Positions 18,129 to 25,944 of a DNA stretch of 64,000 nt are shown in pieces. The notes under the pieces are model-generated. The model was not told the DNA's origin. It was given only the letters and a program-made list of their open reading frames with translations, and ran no database searches. The position numbers and the translations under genes were made by a program. Each line of letters begins with the position of its first letter. The stretch's first letter is position 1. This DNA comes from Comamonas testosteroni ATCC 11996. GTDB lineage: Bacteria > Pseudomonadota > Gammaproteobacteria > Burkholderiales > Burkholderiaceae_C. The stretch spans positions 434,001 through 498,000 of the forward strand of contig NZ_AHIL01000002.1 in NCBI RefSeq assembly GCF_000241525.1. Direction: 5' to 3'.

Positions 18129-18157
18129 TATGTAAAGAAGTCTTCACCAAATGTAAA
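18129..18157 (-). promoter_or_regulatory. Sigma70-type promoter for DUF1800-DUF1501
   Basis: On the minus strand, TTTACA (18157-18152), a 17-base spacer and TACATA (18134-18129) match -35/-10 boxes well. The predicted start is about 70 bases before the DUF1800 ATG. The -35 box overlaps the T-tract of the fur terminator. Confidence 0.6.
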
Positions 18158-18185
18158 AAGGGCAAGACATCTGCATGTCCTGCCC
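18155..18185 (-). terminator. Intrinsic terminator of fur
   Basis: Read on the minus strand, GGGCAGGACAT, loop GCAG, ATGTCTTGCCC and then TTTTT. One mismatch in the stem. It lies 28 bases after the fur stop codon. Confidence 0.75.
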
Positions 18186-18212
18186 CTGGGGTCGGTGTCG
18201 CGCTTTGCGTTC

Positions 18213-18638
18213 TTACTTGGCGGCGCGTGTGGCGCATTCGGCGCATTGGCCGTAGAGCGCCATGGAGTGATCCTGGATCACCCAGCCCTTTTCCTTGGCG
18301 ATCAGGTTCTGGCGCTTTTCGATTTCGGCGTCATAGAACTCCTCGACCTTGCCGCAGCTGGTACAGACAAAGTGGTCGTGGTGCTGGCCTTCGTTGAGCT
18401 CATAGACGGCCTTGCCGCTTTCGAAGTTGCTGCGGATCAGGATGCCGGCCTGCTCGAACTGGGTCAGCACGCGGTAAACGGTGGCCAGGCCAATATCCGA
18501 GCGCTCGTCCAGCAGCACGCGGAACACGTCTTCGGCCGTCATGTGGCGCTGGGCGCCCTTCTGGAAGATTTCCAGGATTTTCAGACGCGGCAAAGTGGCT
18601 TTGAGGCCCGTGCTTTTGAGTTCATCAATATTTTTCAT
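18213..18638 (-). CDS. fur: Ferric uptake regulator Fur
   Basis: 141 residues. [15 protein letters not shown] and [35 protein letters not shown] form the winged helix domain. [16 protein letters not shown] gives the metal-binding His cluster and the first CxxC, and CAECA near the C-terminus gives the second pair. It represses iron acquisition genes when bound to Fe(II). It is divergent from bamE; fur next to bamE (omlA) is a common proteobacterial arrangement. exbB-exbD in the opposite cluster are typical Fur-controlled functions, although I could not identify a clear Fur box. Confidence 0.95.
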   Translation of the reverse strand: MKNIDELKSTGLKATLPRLKILEIFQKGAQRHMTAEDVFRVLLDERSDIGLATVYRVLTQFEQAGILIRSNFESGKAVYELNEGQHHDHFVCTSCGKVEEFYDAEIEKRQNLIAKEKGWVIQDHSMALYGQCAECATRAAK

Positions 18639-18772
18639 GTCGGCTCTCTTGGTGGACTACGGGCACATGGAAGGCTGGGCTCACTGGTTTAAGGAGAAGC
18701 TTTACACGTAGATAAAGGGAATCTCCAAGTGTCTCCGGGGCCTGCCGCTACAATGAACCCGATCATATCCCT

Positions 18773-19330
18773 ATGCCATTACCCATGCATGTTCAAGCCC
18801 GTAGCCGCGCAGGTCTGGCCCTGACGTTGGCAATCGCAGCGGCACTGGCCGGCTGCAACAGTATCGATGGCGCCGCACACCGTGTCGCCAATGCCGTCAC
18901 TCCCTATAAAGTCGATGTCGTGCAGGGCAATTTCGTGTCCAAGGAGCAGGTCGAGGCCTTGCAGCCAGGCATGAGCCGTCAGCAGATTCGCGACATCCTG
19001 GGCACACCCCTCGTGACCAGCGTGTTCCACGGCGATCGCTGGGAATACGTGTTCACCATCAAACGCCCCGGCGTGGAGTCGCAGATCCGCAAGCTCACCG
19101 TCTTCTTCAATGGCGATGCCTTTGTGCGCGCTGAAGGTGACGAGATGCCGTCCGAGTCCGAGTTCGTGGCCAGCCTCAAAGGCATGAAGGGCACACCCAA
19201 GGTTCCGCAGCTGGAAGCCAGCGAAGCCCAGCTGGCCAAATACCCTGCACGCAATAACGCCGAAGCCGAGCAGGCAGCGGCCAATCTGCCGCCCGCCGCC
19301 GCCAGCTATCCATCACTGGAATCGCGTTAA
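18773..19330 (+). CDS. bamE: Outer membrane assembly lipoprotein BamE (OmlA/SmpA)
   Basis: 185 residues. A signal with lipobox ALAGC precedes the SmpA/OmlA domain: VVQGNFVSKEQVEALQPGMSRQQIRDILGTPLVTS (in pieces) and HGDRWEYVFTIKRPG. BamE is a small lipoprotein of the BAM complex that inserts beta-barrel proteins in the outer membrane. It is longer than E. coli BamE because of an Ala/Pro/Glu-rich tail of about 50 residues. TACAAT (18749-18754) is a likely -10 box shortly before the ATG. A second ATG at 18785 is possible. Confidence 0.92.
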   Translation: MPLPMHVQARSRAGLALTLAIAAALAGCNSIDGAAHRVANAVTPYKVDVVQGNFVSKEQVEALQPGMSRQQIRDILGTPLVTSVFHGDRWEYVFTIKRPGVESQIRKLTVFFNGDAFVRAEGDEMPSESEFVASLKGMKGTPKVPQLEASEAQLAKYPARNNAEAEQAAANLPPAAASYPSLESR

Positions 19331-19436
19331 GCAGCAAAACAGGTTGTTCCCCGCTTGCACAAAGCGGTGGATGCTCTCTTCTTATGACGGCGTGGATGCG
19401 ATCCTGCCGTCTTTCATTTGATCGAGTGATAGCGCC

Positions 19437-20270
19437 ATGACCGCATCCACCACCCATTCCTCCACCCCTCAGCGCGTTGCTGTGGCGGGTGCCTCCGGCC
19501 GCATGGGCCATATGCTGATCGAAGCGATTCTGAACAGCAGCGACTGCGTGCTGGCTGCGGCACTGGACCGCGCCGACAGCCCTTCCATCGGCACCGATCC
19601 TTCTGCATTCCTGGGCAAGCCCAGCGGGCTGAAGATCGAAAGCGATGTCCGCGCAGCCCTGTCGAAGGCAGACTGCCTGATCGACTTCACGCGCCCCGAA
19701 GGCACGATGGAGCACCTGGCCGTTGCGGCCGACCTGGGCGTGGGCGTGGTCATCGGCACCACGGGCTTCTCGGATGAGCAAAAGACGCAGATCGCCGAGT
19801 TCGCCCAAAAAACTTCCATCGTTTTCTCCCCCAATATGAGTGTGGGCGTGAACGTGACCTTCAAGCTGCTGGAGATGGCGGCCAAGGCCTTGCAGCAAGG
19901 TGGCTACGACATCGAAATCGTCGAAGCCCACCACAAGCACAAGGTCGATGCCCCCTCGGGAACGGCCCTGAAGATGGGCGAGGTGATTGCCGAAGCCCAG
20001 GGCACCAAGCTGGCCGACCGAGCCGTGTATGAACGCTTTGGTCACACCGGCGAGCGCAAGGCAGACACCATTGGCTTTGCCACCGTGCGCGGCGGCGATA
20101 TCGTTGGTGACCACACCGTACTGTTTGCAGGTACGGGCGAACGCATCGAGATCTCGCACAAGTCCAGCAGCCGTGCAGGCTATGCCAACGGCAGTCTGCG
20201 AGCAGTGGGCTATCTGGCCGACAAGAAGACCGGCCAGTACGATATGTACGATGTGCTGAAGCTGCGCTGA
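19437..20270 (+). CDS. dapB: 4-hydroxy-tetrahydrodipicolinate reductase
   Basis: 277 residues. The Rossmann motif [12 protein letters not shown] is at the N-terminus; later [25 protein letters not shown] and the signature [18 protein letters not shown] contain the catalytic HHxxK region. It makes tetrahydrodipicolinate with NAD(P)H in lysine and meso-diaminopimelate synthesis in the cytoplasm. It follows bamE after 106 bases and precedes exbB, a bamE-dapB-exbB-exbD order. No strong Shine-Dalgarno is visible at the ATG. Confidence 0.95.
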   Translation: MTASTTHSSTPQRVAVAGASGRMGHMLIEAILNSSDCVLAAALDRADSPSIGTDPSAFLGKPSGLKIESDVRAALSKADCLIDFTRPEGTMEHLAVAADLGVGVVIGTTGFSDEQKTQIAEFAQKTSIVFSPNMSVGVNVTFKLLEMAAKALQQGGYDIEIVEAHHKHKVDAPSGTALKMGEVIAEAQGTKLADRAVYERFGHTGERKADTIGFATVRGGDIVGDHTVLFAGTGERIEISHKSSSRAGYANGSLRAVGYLADKKTGQYDMYDVLKLR

Positions 20271-20283
20271 CCGCGCAATTTGC

Positions 20284-20305
20284 AAAGGGGCCGTGACGGC
20301 CCCTT
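20284..20305 (+). terminator. Hairpin after dapB, weak terminator
   Basis: AAGGGGCC, loop GTGAC, GGCCCCTT, followed by a T-rich but interrupted run. It lies 14 bases after dapB and 26 before exbB and may only partly stop transcription into exbB. Confidence 0.5.
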
Positions 20306-20330
20306 GCTGTTTCTGGGAGCGAGGTGAGAG

Positions 20331-20990
20331 ATGTCTGCAGGAATGTGGCAATGGCTGGCAGAGGGCGATGCGGTCACATGGGCGACGGCGGCCTTGATGC
20401 TGCTGATGTCAGTGCTCAGCTGGGTGGTCATCCTCTACAAGCTCTGGTTTATGGCCGTAGCGCGCCGAAGCGTGCCGCAGGCCGTGGCTGCGTTCTGGCA
20501 GATGCCCGATCTGGTCCAGGCGATGGCGCAGGTCAAGGCGCTGGATAGACAGGGGCTGGTGCAGGCCATGGCCGATGCCTTGGGGCAGGGCGCAATGGCT
20601 GCGCAAGGCTCTCTGGCACAAAGCGCGGCGCAGGGGCAGCGACTGTTGCGCAGCCTGCGTGAGGCTCTGGGTCAGGCATCCGTCCAGCTGCAGTGGGGTC
20701 AGACCTTGCTCGCCACCATTGGTGCAACGGCACCGTTTGTGGGTCTGCTGGGTACGGTCTGGGGCATTCACCATGCGCTCGGAACGCTGGCGGGCAGCGG
20801 TCAGGTCGATATCGCTCAGCTGGCCGGGCCTGTGGGTGAAGCCCTGGTCATGACGGCTGCAGGTCTGGCCGTCGCCTTGCCTGCTGTGCTGGCCTATAAC
20901 CTGTTGGGGCGTTCGGCCAGCCAGCTGGAGGCTGTGCTTGAGGGGTTTGCCCATGATCTGCATGCCCAGTTCGGAGTGGATGCTTCATAA
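20331..20990 (+). CDS. exbB: MotA/TolQ/ExbB proton channel family protein
   Basis: 219 residues with three membrane segments (about 15-40, 123-148 and 160-190). The conserved stretches GQTLLATIGATAPFVGLLGTVWGIHHAL and GPVGEALVMTAAGLAVALPAVLAYN identify the ExbB/TolQ family, the channel that energises outer membrane transport with the proton gradient. GAGGTGAG precedes the ATG. It pairs with the ExbD gene 11 bases downstream. No tonB is adjacent, so either TonB lies elsewhere or this is a Tol-like or other ExbBD system. Confidence 0.9.
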   Translation: MSAGMWQWLAEGDAVTWATAALMLLMSVLSWVVILYKLWFMAVARRSVPQAVAAFWQMPDLVQAMAQVKALDRQGLVQAMADALGQGAMAAQGSLAQSAAQGQRLLRSLREALGQASVQLQWGQTLLATIGATAPFVGLLGTVWGIHHALGTLAGSGQVDIAQLAGPVGEALVMTAAGLAVALPAVLAYNLLGRSASQLEAVLEGFAHDLHAQFGVDAS

Positions 20991-21001
20991 AGGATGGTGC
21001 C

Positions 21002-21445
21002 ATGGCATTCGGTCGCATGAGCCGCCGTGAGGGGGCACAAACTCCGATCAACACCATCAATGTCACGCCGCTGGTGGATGTGATGCTGGTGCTGGTTGTG
21101 ATCTTCATTCTGGCTGCTCCCATGCTGGCAGCCACCTTGCGTGTGCAACTGCCCAAGGCGCAGGCAGTAGTGCAGCAGGCTGCCGTGAACAAGAGCGATG
21201 CCTTGATGATTGAGGTCAGCCCTGCCGGCGAAATCTGGATTCAGGGGGCCGTGGCGGACGATGCGGCAGTGCAGCAGCAACTGGAAGAGCTGGGGCGGCG
21301 CAATCCTCAGGCCGAGGTGCAGTTGCGTGCCGACACCAGCGTTCCCTACGGTCGCGTAGTGCAGGTCATGGGCTGGGCCCACGCAGCAGGCCTGACGCGC
21401 ATCGGCTTTGTGGCCGAGCCTGAATCGAAGGCTGGCATTAACTGA
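21002..21445 (+). CDS. exbD: ExbD/TolR family biopolymer transport protein
   Basis: 147 residues. The single membrane helix begins INTINVTPLVDVMLVLVVIF, carrying the conserved Asp in the helix that is essential for proton-driven motion. The periplasmic domain follows, with VQLRADTSVPYGRVVQVM typical of ExbD/TolR. It works with ExbB to energise TonB-dependent transporters. It ends the bamE-dapB-exbB-exbD series. The next 279 bases contain no gene that I recognise. Confidence 0.92.
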   Translation: MAFGRMSRREGAQTPINTINVTPLVDVMLVLVVIFILAAPMLAATLRVQLPKAQAVVQQAAVNKSDALMIEVSPAGEIWIQGAVADDAAVQQQLEELGRRNPQAEVQLRADTSVPYGRVVQVMGWAHAAGLTRIGFVAEPESKAGIN

Positions 21446-21724
21446 CGGGCCGAGGCGTAAGAACGCTTACTTTTTGCAAATCACCGGGCAGCATTTTTTG
21501 CTTTGGCTCAAGGGCAAAGCTCGTGGAGCCTACCCTTGTTGCTATCTCTTTCAAATCAGGGAGAAGCTGCCTCCACAATGGTCAAAGCCCCTGTCCTTTG
21601 CTGGCGTAACAAGCCCCGATGGGCAGAACAAGGTTCTGGCGTTACGATGTTTTCGCCTGCCTTTATGGCACCCCTACAGATTTCGCCGCAGCGGTTGCGG
21701 CATTTGGTGACTAGGAGGATTTGC

Positions 21725-22102
21725 ATGCAAGTACAGGTTCATGCCGACGATTCCATCCAGGGTGGAGAGTCTCTGGCTCAATGGGCGCAGGAGGAGATCA
21801 ATGCCAAGCTGGCCCGCCTGAAGGAGTATGTGGTGCGTGTGGAGGTCTTCCTCACGGGCGTTGATGCCCTCAAGACCACGGGCGGCCCAGGCAAACGCTG
21901 TGTGCTCGAGACCCGGGCCACAGGTCGCCCCCCCATTGCAGTGAATGCGGAAGCCGAAAAGGTCAAGGAGGCCTTCAGCGCTGCGATTGAAAAGCTCAAG
22001 CGCGCGGTGGAGACCGATCTTGGCAAGCTCAAGGACAAAAATCTGCGTGAAAGCGTACGCGGCGTGGATGACCCCAGTGACGAGAATGCCGCAGTGGCTT
22101 GA
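21725..22102 (+). CDS. HPF/RaiA family ribosome-associated protein
   Basis: 125 residues. The pattern MQVQVHADDSIQGGESLAQW, INAKLARLKEYVVRVEVFLTG, KRCVLETRATGRPPIAVN and KEAFSAAIEKLKRAVETDLGKL resembles the S30AE/HPF fold (beta-alpha-beta with a basic helix), although it is less close to canonical HPF than the protein at 13.2 kb. The acidic tail after residue 110 is unusual. A strong AGGAGG stands six bases before the ATG; upstream in-frame codons are not needed. It may be a second stationary-phase ribosome factor. Confidence 0.75.
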   Translation: MQVQVHADDSIQGGESLAQWAQEEINAKLARLKEYVVRVEVFLTGVDALKTTGGPGKRCVLETRATGRPPIAVNAEAEKVKEAFSAAIEKLKRAVETDLGKLKDKNLRESVRGVDDPSDENAAVA

Positions 22103-22171
22103 ACATGAAGCGTTTTTGGCTTCCTGCCCTTTGAATACGGGCATGGAAAGCTATTAAAACCATATCAATCA

Positions 22172-22204
22172 AAAAGGGCATGTTCATGGCGAACATGCCC
22201 TTTT
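22172..22204. terminator. Bidirectional terminator (14-bp perfect stem)
   Basis: AAAAGGGCATGTTC, loop ATGGC, GAACATGCCCTTTT. It lies between the HPF/RaiA-type gene and the convergent aspA and can stop both. Confidence 0.9.
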
Positions 22205-22226
22205 GCATTGTCGATAAAGAGTGTGC

Positions 22227-23627
22227 TTATGCGGCGGTCAAGGCGCCGGCCTGGGTCAGCTTGTCGGCGACCAGCAGCTTGTTCATTTCGGCCCGGCTCA
22301 TGATGCCCAGTTCTTCCGCCACCACGGCAATCTGCTTGCCGTTGGCAATCGCGGTCTTGGCAATCCTGGCGGCCTTTTCGTAGCCGATCAGAGGGTTCAG
22401 TGCCGTCACCAGCGTCACTGACTCGGCAATGCGGGAATCCAGCAGCGCTTCATTAGCCACAATGCCTTCCACGCAGTTGACTTGCAGCGTCTTGCAGGCG
22501 CTGCTCAGGTGGCTCAGGCTTTTGTGCAGAGCCCAGGCCATCAGCGGCTCGAAGGCGTTGAGCTGCAACTGGCCGGCTTCCACGGCCATGGTGATGGCGG
22601 TATCGTTGCCTATCACTTCGAAGCAGACCTGGTTCATCACCTCGGGAATGACGGGATTCACCTTGCCGGGCATGATGGACGAGCCGGCCTGGCGCGCCGG
22701 CAGCTTGATGTCTGCTACACCTGCTTGAGGGCCCGAGGAGAGCAGGCGCAGGTCGTTGCTGATCTTGGATAACTTGACGGCAACACGCTTCAAGATACCG
22801 GAAATGTCGGCAAAGGCGCCGGTATCTCCCGTGGCGGCGATCAGATCGCCGGCTTTGACGACGGGGACGCCCGAAATTTCAGCCAGGGCCTTGGTCACGG
22901 CGCCGGCGTAGCCTACGGGTGCGTTGATGCCGGTGCCGATGGCAGTGCCACCCATGTTCACTTCGGTCATCAGATAGGCGGACTCGCGCAGACGCTTTTC
23001 ATCGTCGGCGATCATGGCTGCAAAAGCGGAAAACTCCTGGCCCAAAGTCATGGGCACGGCATCTTGTAATTGTGTGCGGCCGATTTTCAGGATATGGGCG
23101 AATTCGCCCGCCTTTGCTTCGAAAGCAGAGCGCAACTCGGCCAGGGCGATCAGCAGCTTCTGGATGCCAGCGTAGGTGGCAAGCTTGACGGCGGTGGGGT
23201 AGGAGTCGTTGGTGGACTGCGAAGCATTGACATGATCGTTGGGGTGGATCACGTCGTAAGTGCCTTTGGGCAATCCCAGGTGCTCGAGTGCACGATTGGC
23301 GATCACCTCATTGGCGTTCATATTCGTGGAGGTGCCGGCGCCGCCCTGGATCACATCGACCACGAACTGCTCGTGCAGCTGGCCGGAAATCAGGTCATCA
23401 CAGGCTTGGGAGATGGCAGTGGCTTGTTTGAGATTGATGGCGCCAAACTGCAGATTGGCCTGGGCCGCTGCCTTTTTGACAAAGGCAAACGCGCGGATCA
23501 GCTCGGGCATGTGCGCGACCGAGTGACCAGTGATGGGGAAGTTCTCCACTGCGCGTGCGGAATGAACGCCCCAGTACGCGTCGGGAGGGATGGTTTTGAT
23601 GCCAATGAAGTCATGTTCTTGACGCAT
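22227..23627 (-). CDS. aspA: Aspartate ammonia-lyase (aspartase)
   Basis: 466 residues of the aspartase/fumarase superfamily. The N-terminal QEHDFIGIKTIPPDAYWGVHS, the STNMNANEVIANRA block and the signature GSSIMPGKVNPVIPEVMNQV are seen; VIPEVMNQV after the signature points to aspartase rather than class II fumarase. It deaminates L-aspartate to fumarate and ammonium in the cytoplasm, feeding nitrogen and the TCA cycle. The ATG at 23627 matches the family N-terminus. Upstream lie a -24/-12-like promoter and an NtrC-like palindrome, so control by nitrogen status is likely. It is convergent with the HPF/RaiA-type gene. Confidence 0.92.
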   Translation of the reverse strand: MRQEHDFIGIKTIPPDAYWGVHSARAVENFPITGHSVAHMPELIRAFAFVKKAAAQANLQFGAINLKQATAISQACDDLISGQLHEQFVVDVIQGGAGTSTNMNANEVIANRALEHLGLPKGTYDVIHPNDHVNASQSTNDSYPTAVKLATYAGIQKLLIALAELRSAFEAKAGEFAHILKIGRTQLQDAVPMTLGQEFSAFAAMIADDEKRLRESAYLMTEVNMGGTAIGTGINAPVGYAGAVTKALAEISGVPVVKAGDLIAATGDTGAFADISGILKRVAVKLSKISNDLRLLSSGPQAGVADIKLPARQAGSSIMPGKVNPVIPEVMNQVCFEVIGNDTAITMAVEAGQLQLNAFEPLMAWALHKSLSHLSSACKTLQVNCVEGIVANEALLDSRIAESVTLVTALNPLIGYEKAARIAKTAIANGKQIAVVAEELGIMSRAEMNKLLVADKLTQAGALTAA

Positions 23628-23710
23628 CGATCTGCTTTCTTTGCAAAGTTGAATGAGCCACCGGTCCAAGGACAGGACGTGGCAACGCCCTGGATGAAAA
23701 AGCGGCGGTC

Positions 23711-23726
23711 GCAATCTCGTGGCCAG
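23711..23726 (-). promoter_or_regulatory. Sigma54-like -24/-12 promoter element before aspA
   Basis: Read on the minus strand: TGGCCACGAGATTGC. TGGC and TTGC are kept, and GG and GC are separated by exactly ten bases, as required by RpoN. The expected transcription start leaves a leader of about 70 bases before the aspA ATG. Confidence 0.55.
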
Positions 23727-23882
23727 GGCGTTGGCTCGATTATGAAAGCTTGGCGTGCATGAGTCCAAACGTTTCATGCATAACGTCCTGGTTGCCTTCT
23801 CTTGAAGAGAGTGCGTTGCCTCTAAAAGCTTCCAAAATCCATCAAAAACTTGCAAAAATGCTTTTATTTTTCTTTTTGAGAA

Positions 23883-23915
23883 ATTCAATTCGCACCAATT
23901 TGGTGCGAATTGAAT
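23883..23915. promoter_or_regulatory. 33-base palindrome with NtrC-box core
   Basis: Arms ATTCAATTCGCACCAA (23883-23898) and TTGGTGCGAATTGAAT (23900-23915) are perfect complements around one base. The core GCACCA-ATT-TGGTGC fits the NtrC enhancer consensus (TGCACCA-N3-TGGTGCA) except at the outermost bases. It lies about 175 bases upstream of the -24/-12 element and just after the pirin stop codon. No T-tract follows on either strand, which argues against a terminator. Confidence 0.6.
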
Positions 23916-23928
23916 AAGCGCCGCAGGC

Positions 23929-24861
23929 TTATCTGGAGGCGCGCAGGCTGACGCCAGCCAGTGATGGAGAGTGCAGCGACTTCAGAGGCGAGGCCACGGG
24001 CTTGCCAAAACGGCGTGGCTGGCCGTTGAGGAGCTCCGCATCGGTGGCGGCCTCGGCCTCCCACTGCTTCTGGGCCAGTTGCATCTCTTCGGTGGTGCGG
24101 GCCACAAAGTTCCACCACAGCAAGATGGCTTCATCCATGGGCTCGCCGCCGATGATGATGAGGCGGCTGCCGGGCGCGCACTCCAGTTGCACCTCCCGGG
24201 TGCCGACGGGCAGATAGATCAGCTCCTGCGAGGGCAACACCTGGCCTTCAACCTTCACCTCGCCCGACAGACTCATCACCGCATGCTCGAAGTCGGCGCG
24301 CAGCGGCATGGTGGCGCACGCCTGGCCGGCTGTGCCGTCGGCCAGAAGGTCCACGCCCATCAGCGGGGAGTGGACTTCTGCGGGCGCCGTCAGTCCCAGG
24401 GCTTCACCGGCCAGAACGGTCACGGCAAAGTCGCCGATCTCGGTCCTGGGCAGGTCGGGATAATGCTGGAAGCGGGGCGCAGTATTGCGATGGCTGTCGG
24501 GCAAGGCAATCCACAACTGGGCTGCATGCACGCCCAGTGTCTGGGCTTCTTCGGAATGGGCAATGCCGCGGCCAGCCGTCATCAGATTGACCTGGCCGGG
24601 GCGGATGATCTGCTCGCTGCCCAGACTGTCGCGGTGCAGTACCTCGCCCTCGATCATCCAGGTGAAAGTCTGCAAGCCGATATGAGGATGGGGCCCGACC
24701 TGCATGCCGGGTGGAGGGGGGATGGCCGGGCCGGCGTGGTCGAGGAAGCACCAGGCCCCCACTTTGCGCAGCGCGGCCTGAGGAATGGCACGGTGGATGG
24801 GGATGCCGCCGACATCGGCTATACGGGTGGGCAGACGTTGTAAGTTCTTTGATTCACTCAT
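23929..24861 (-). CDS. Pirin family protein (second)
   Basis: 310 residues. VGPHPHIGLQTFTWM and MTAGRGIAHSEE hold the metal-binding histidines and glutamate of pirins, followed by the second cupin half with ATMPLRADFEHAVMSLSGEV and IIIGGEPMDEAILLWWNFVARTTEEM (in pieces), typical of the YhaK/pirin group. The exact catalytic or regulatory role is unknown. The ATG at 24861 is supported by AGGA about six bases upstream. It is upstream of aspA on the same strand but about 300 bases away, with the NtrC-like palindrome between them. Confidence 0.88.
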   Translation of the reverse strand: MSESKNLQRLPTRIADVGGIPIHRAIPQAALRKVGAWCFLDHAGPAIPPPPGMQVGPHPHIGLQTFTWMIEGEVLHRDSLGSEQIIRPGQVNLMTAGRGIAHSEEAQTLGVHAAQLWIALPDSHRNTAPRFQHYPDLPRTEIGDFAVTVLAGEALGLTAPAEVHSPLMGVDLLADGTAGQACATMPLRADFEHAVMSLSGEVKVEGQVLPSQELIYLPVGTREVQLECAPGSRLIIIGGEPMDEAILLWWNFVARTTEEMQLAQKQWEAEAATDAELLNGQPRRFGKPVASPLKSLHSPSLAGVSLRASR

Positions 24862-24970
24862 GACAAATCCTGACGGCGAAGAGATTCGAGTGTCAGGGAT
24901 ATGCGGTATTCGCGCAATCAGACGGCAGAATGCAGCAACGCCTTGCACGCAGTTACATCACTGTGAGGAT

Positions 24971-25006
24971 TCAGCCAATAGGCTGACAAGGACTCCGCCA
25001 GGAGTC
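24971..25006. promoter_or_regulatory. Two tandem short hairpins in the leader of the 93-residue gene
   Basis: TCAGCC-AATA-GGCTGA (24971-24986) and GACTCC-GCCA-GGAGTC (24991-25006) are both perfect six-base stems with four-base loops, four bases apart. They lie in the divergent region between pirin and the small gene. Neither has a T-tract. Confidence 0.4.
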
Positions 25007-25094
25007 GGCTAAGTTAAAGGCGTAGGCCGCTAGCAGTGGCTTTCACGTGGCGCAATTCGTGCGCAGCGACCTAACAACTGCAGGAGGAATAAAC

Positions 25095-25376
25095 ATGAAC
25101 GAACACAGCACTCAAGGCAACCAGATCTCGGCAGTCGAGATCCAGCTGTATCCCGAGCACTTTGCCGCTCGCGTCACTGGCAAGGTGGAGCATCGTGTCG
25201 GAGATGGTCCGTCCGAGCAGATTCCCATGGGCATAGAGATGAAGGTCGATACCGCCATCGCCAGCTATGTGCTGTCCTGGGTCGACCCCGAGGACCAGCA
25301 GCCCGAAACTGCATCGCTGGCCAAACGTGAGTTCGAACACTATGTGGAAGTGGGTGCGCTGGAAGTGACGGTGTAA
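25095..25376 (+). CDS. Conserved-looking 93-residue protein of unknown function
   Basis: A short soluble protein with a very strong ribosome site (AGGAGG, spacing eight to nine). It is acidic, without signal peptide or membrane segment. Alternating hydrophobic residues (ISAVEIQLYPEHFAARVTGKV, MGIEMKVDTAIASYVLSWV in pieces, FEHYVEVGALEVTV) suggest a mainly beta fold. I do not recognise the family. It has its own leader with two hairpins and its own terminator, so it is a single-gene transcript and probably well translated. Confidence 0.75.
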   Translation: MNEHSTQGNQISAVEIQLYPEHFAARVTGKVEHRVGDGPSEQIPMGIEMKVDTAIASYVLSWVDPEDQQPETASLAKREFEHYVEVGALEVTV

Positions 25377-25402
25377 TCAAGTTACACACAATGGCGTCCA
25401 AG

Positions 25403-25431
25403 GCCCTGCAGGTGACTGCAGGGCTTTTTTT
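25403..25431 (+). terminator. Intrinsic terminator after the 93-residue gene
   Basis: GCCCTGCAG, loop GTGA, CTGCAGGGC, then TTTTTTT. Perfect nine-base stem. Confidence 0.9.
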
Positions 25432-25512
25432 ATCGTCGGGCAGTCCCCAAGATGAAGGCGGCCCTTCCGGAGGAGGCGAGCCTCATGCCGTGTGGGCGTG
25501 AGGTGCCTTTTC

Positions 25513-25929
25513 TCATGCCTGCGCGGCTTCGGTCAAGGCGGTGGGAATGGAAACCTTGCCTTCCAGCAGCTTGTGCACGGGGCAGGCATTGGCAATCTGC
25601 AGCAGGCGCTGGCGCTGCTCGTCGTCCAGCTCGCCATGCAGGGTGATGCTGCGCGTGATCTGGTTGGCATCCGCGGGCTTGCCATCGGGGTTGAGTTGCA
25701 GATCCACATCGACATGGCTTAGCGGCCACTGCTTGCGGCCCGCGTACATATGCAGGGTGATGGCCGTGCAGGCTCCCAGGGCCGAGAGCATGAGCTGCAT
25801 GGGGTTGGGCGCGGTGTCGGCGCCGCCATCATTCACGGGTTCATCGGCATGCCAGACATGGCCTTGGGCATCGGTCAGAGTGATGCGGTACGGGGTGGGG
25901 CTGCTTTGTGCGTGTGCGCTGTGAATCAT
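25513..25929 (-). CDS. OsmC family protein
   Basis: 138 residues. MQLMLSALGACTAITLHMYA and ACPVHKLLEGKV carry the two redox cysteines of the OsmC/Ohr superfamily, which reduces organic hydroperoxides with thiol cofactors. The sequence is closer to the general OsmC (YhfA-like) branch than to Ohr, so peroxidase activity is not certain. The ATG at 25929 has GGAGA eight bases upstream; an ATG at 25944 would add five residues. It converges on the 93-residue gene. Confidence 0.85.
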   Translation of the reverse strand: MIHSAHAQSSPTPYRITLTDAQGHVWHADEPVNDGGADTAPNPMQLMLSALGACTAITLHMYAGRKQWPLSHVDVDLQLNPDGKPADANQITRSITLHGELDDEQRQRLLQIANACPVHKLLEGKVSIPTALTEAAQA

Positions 25930-25944
25930 TCGCTGCTTCTCCAT

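Noticed and set aside
23883-23915. The long palindrome as a rho-independent terminator of the second pirin gene
   Set aside because: There is no T-run after the stem on either strand, and the core matches an enhancer-type box. A secondary role in ending the pirin message is not excluded.
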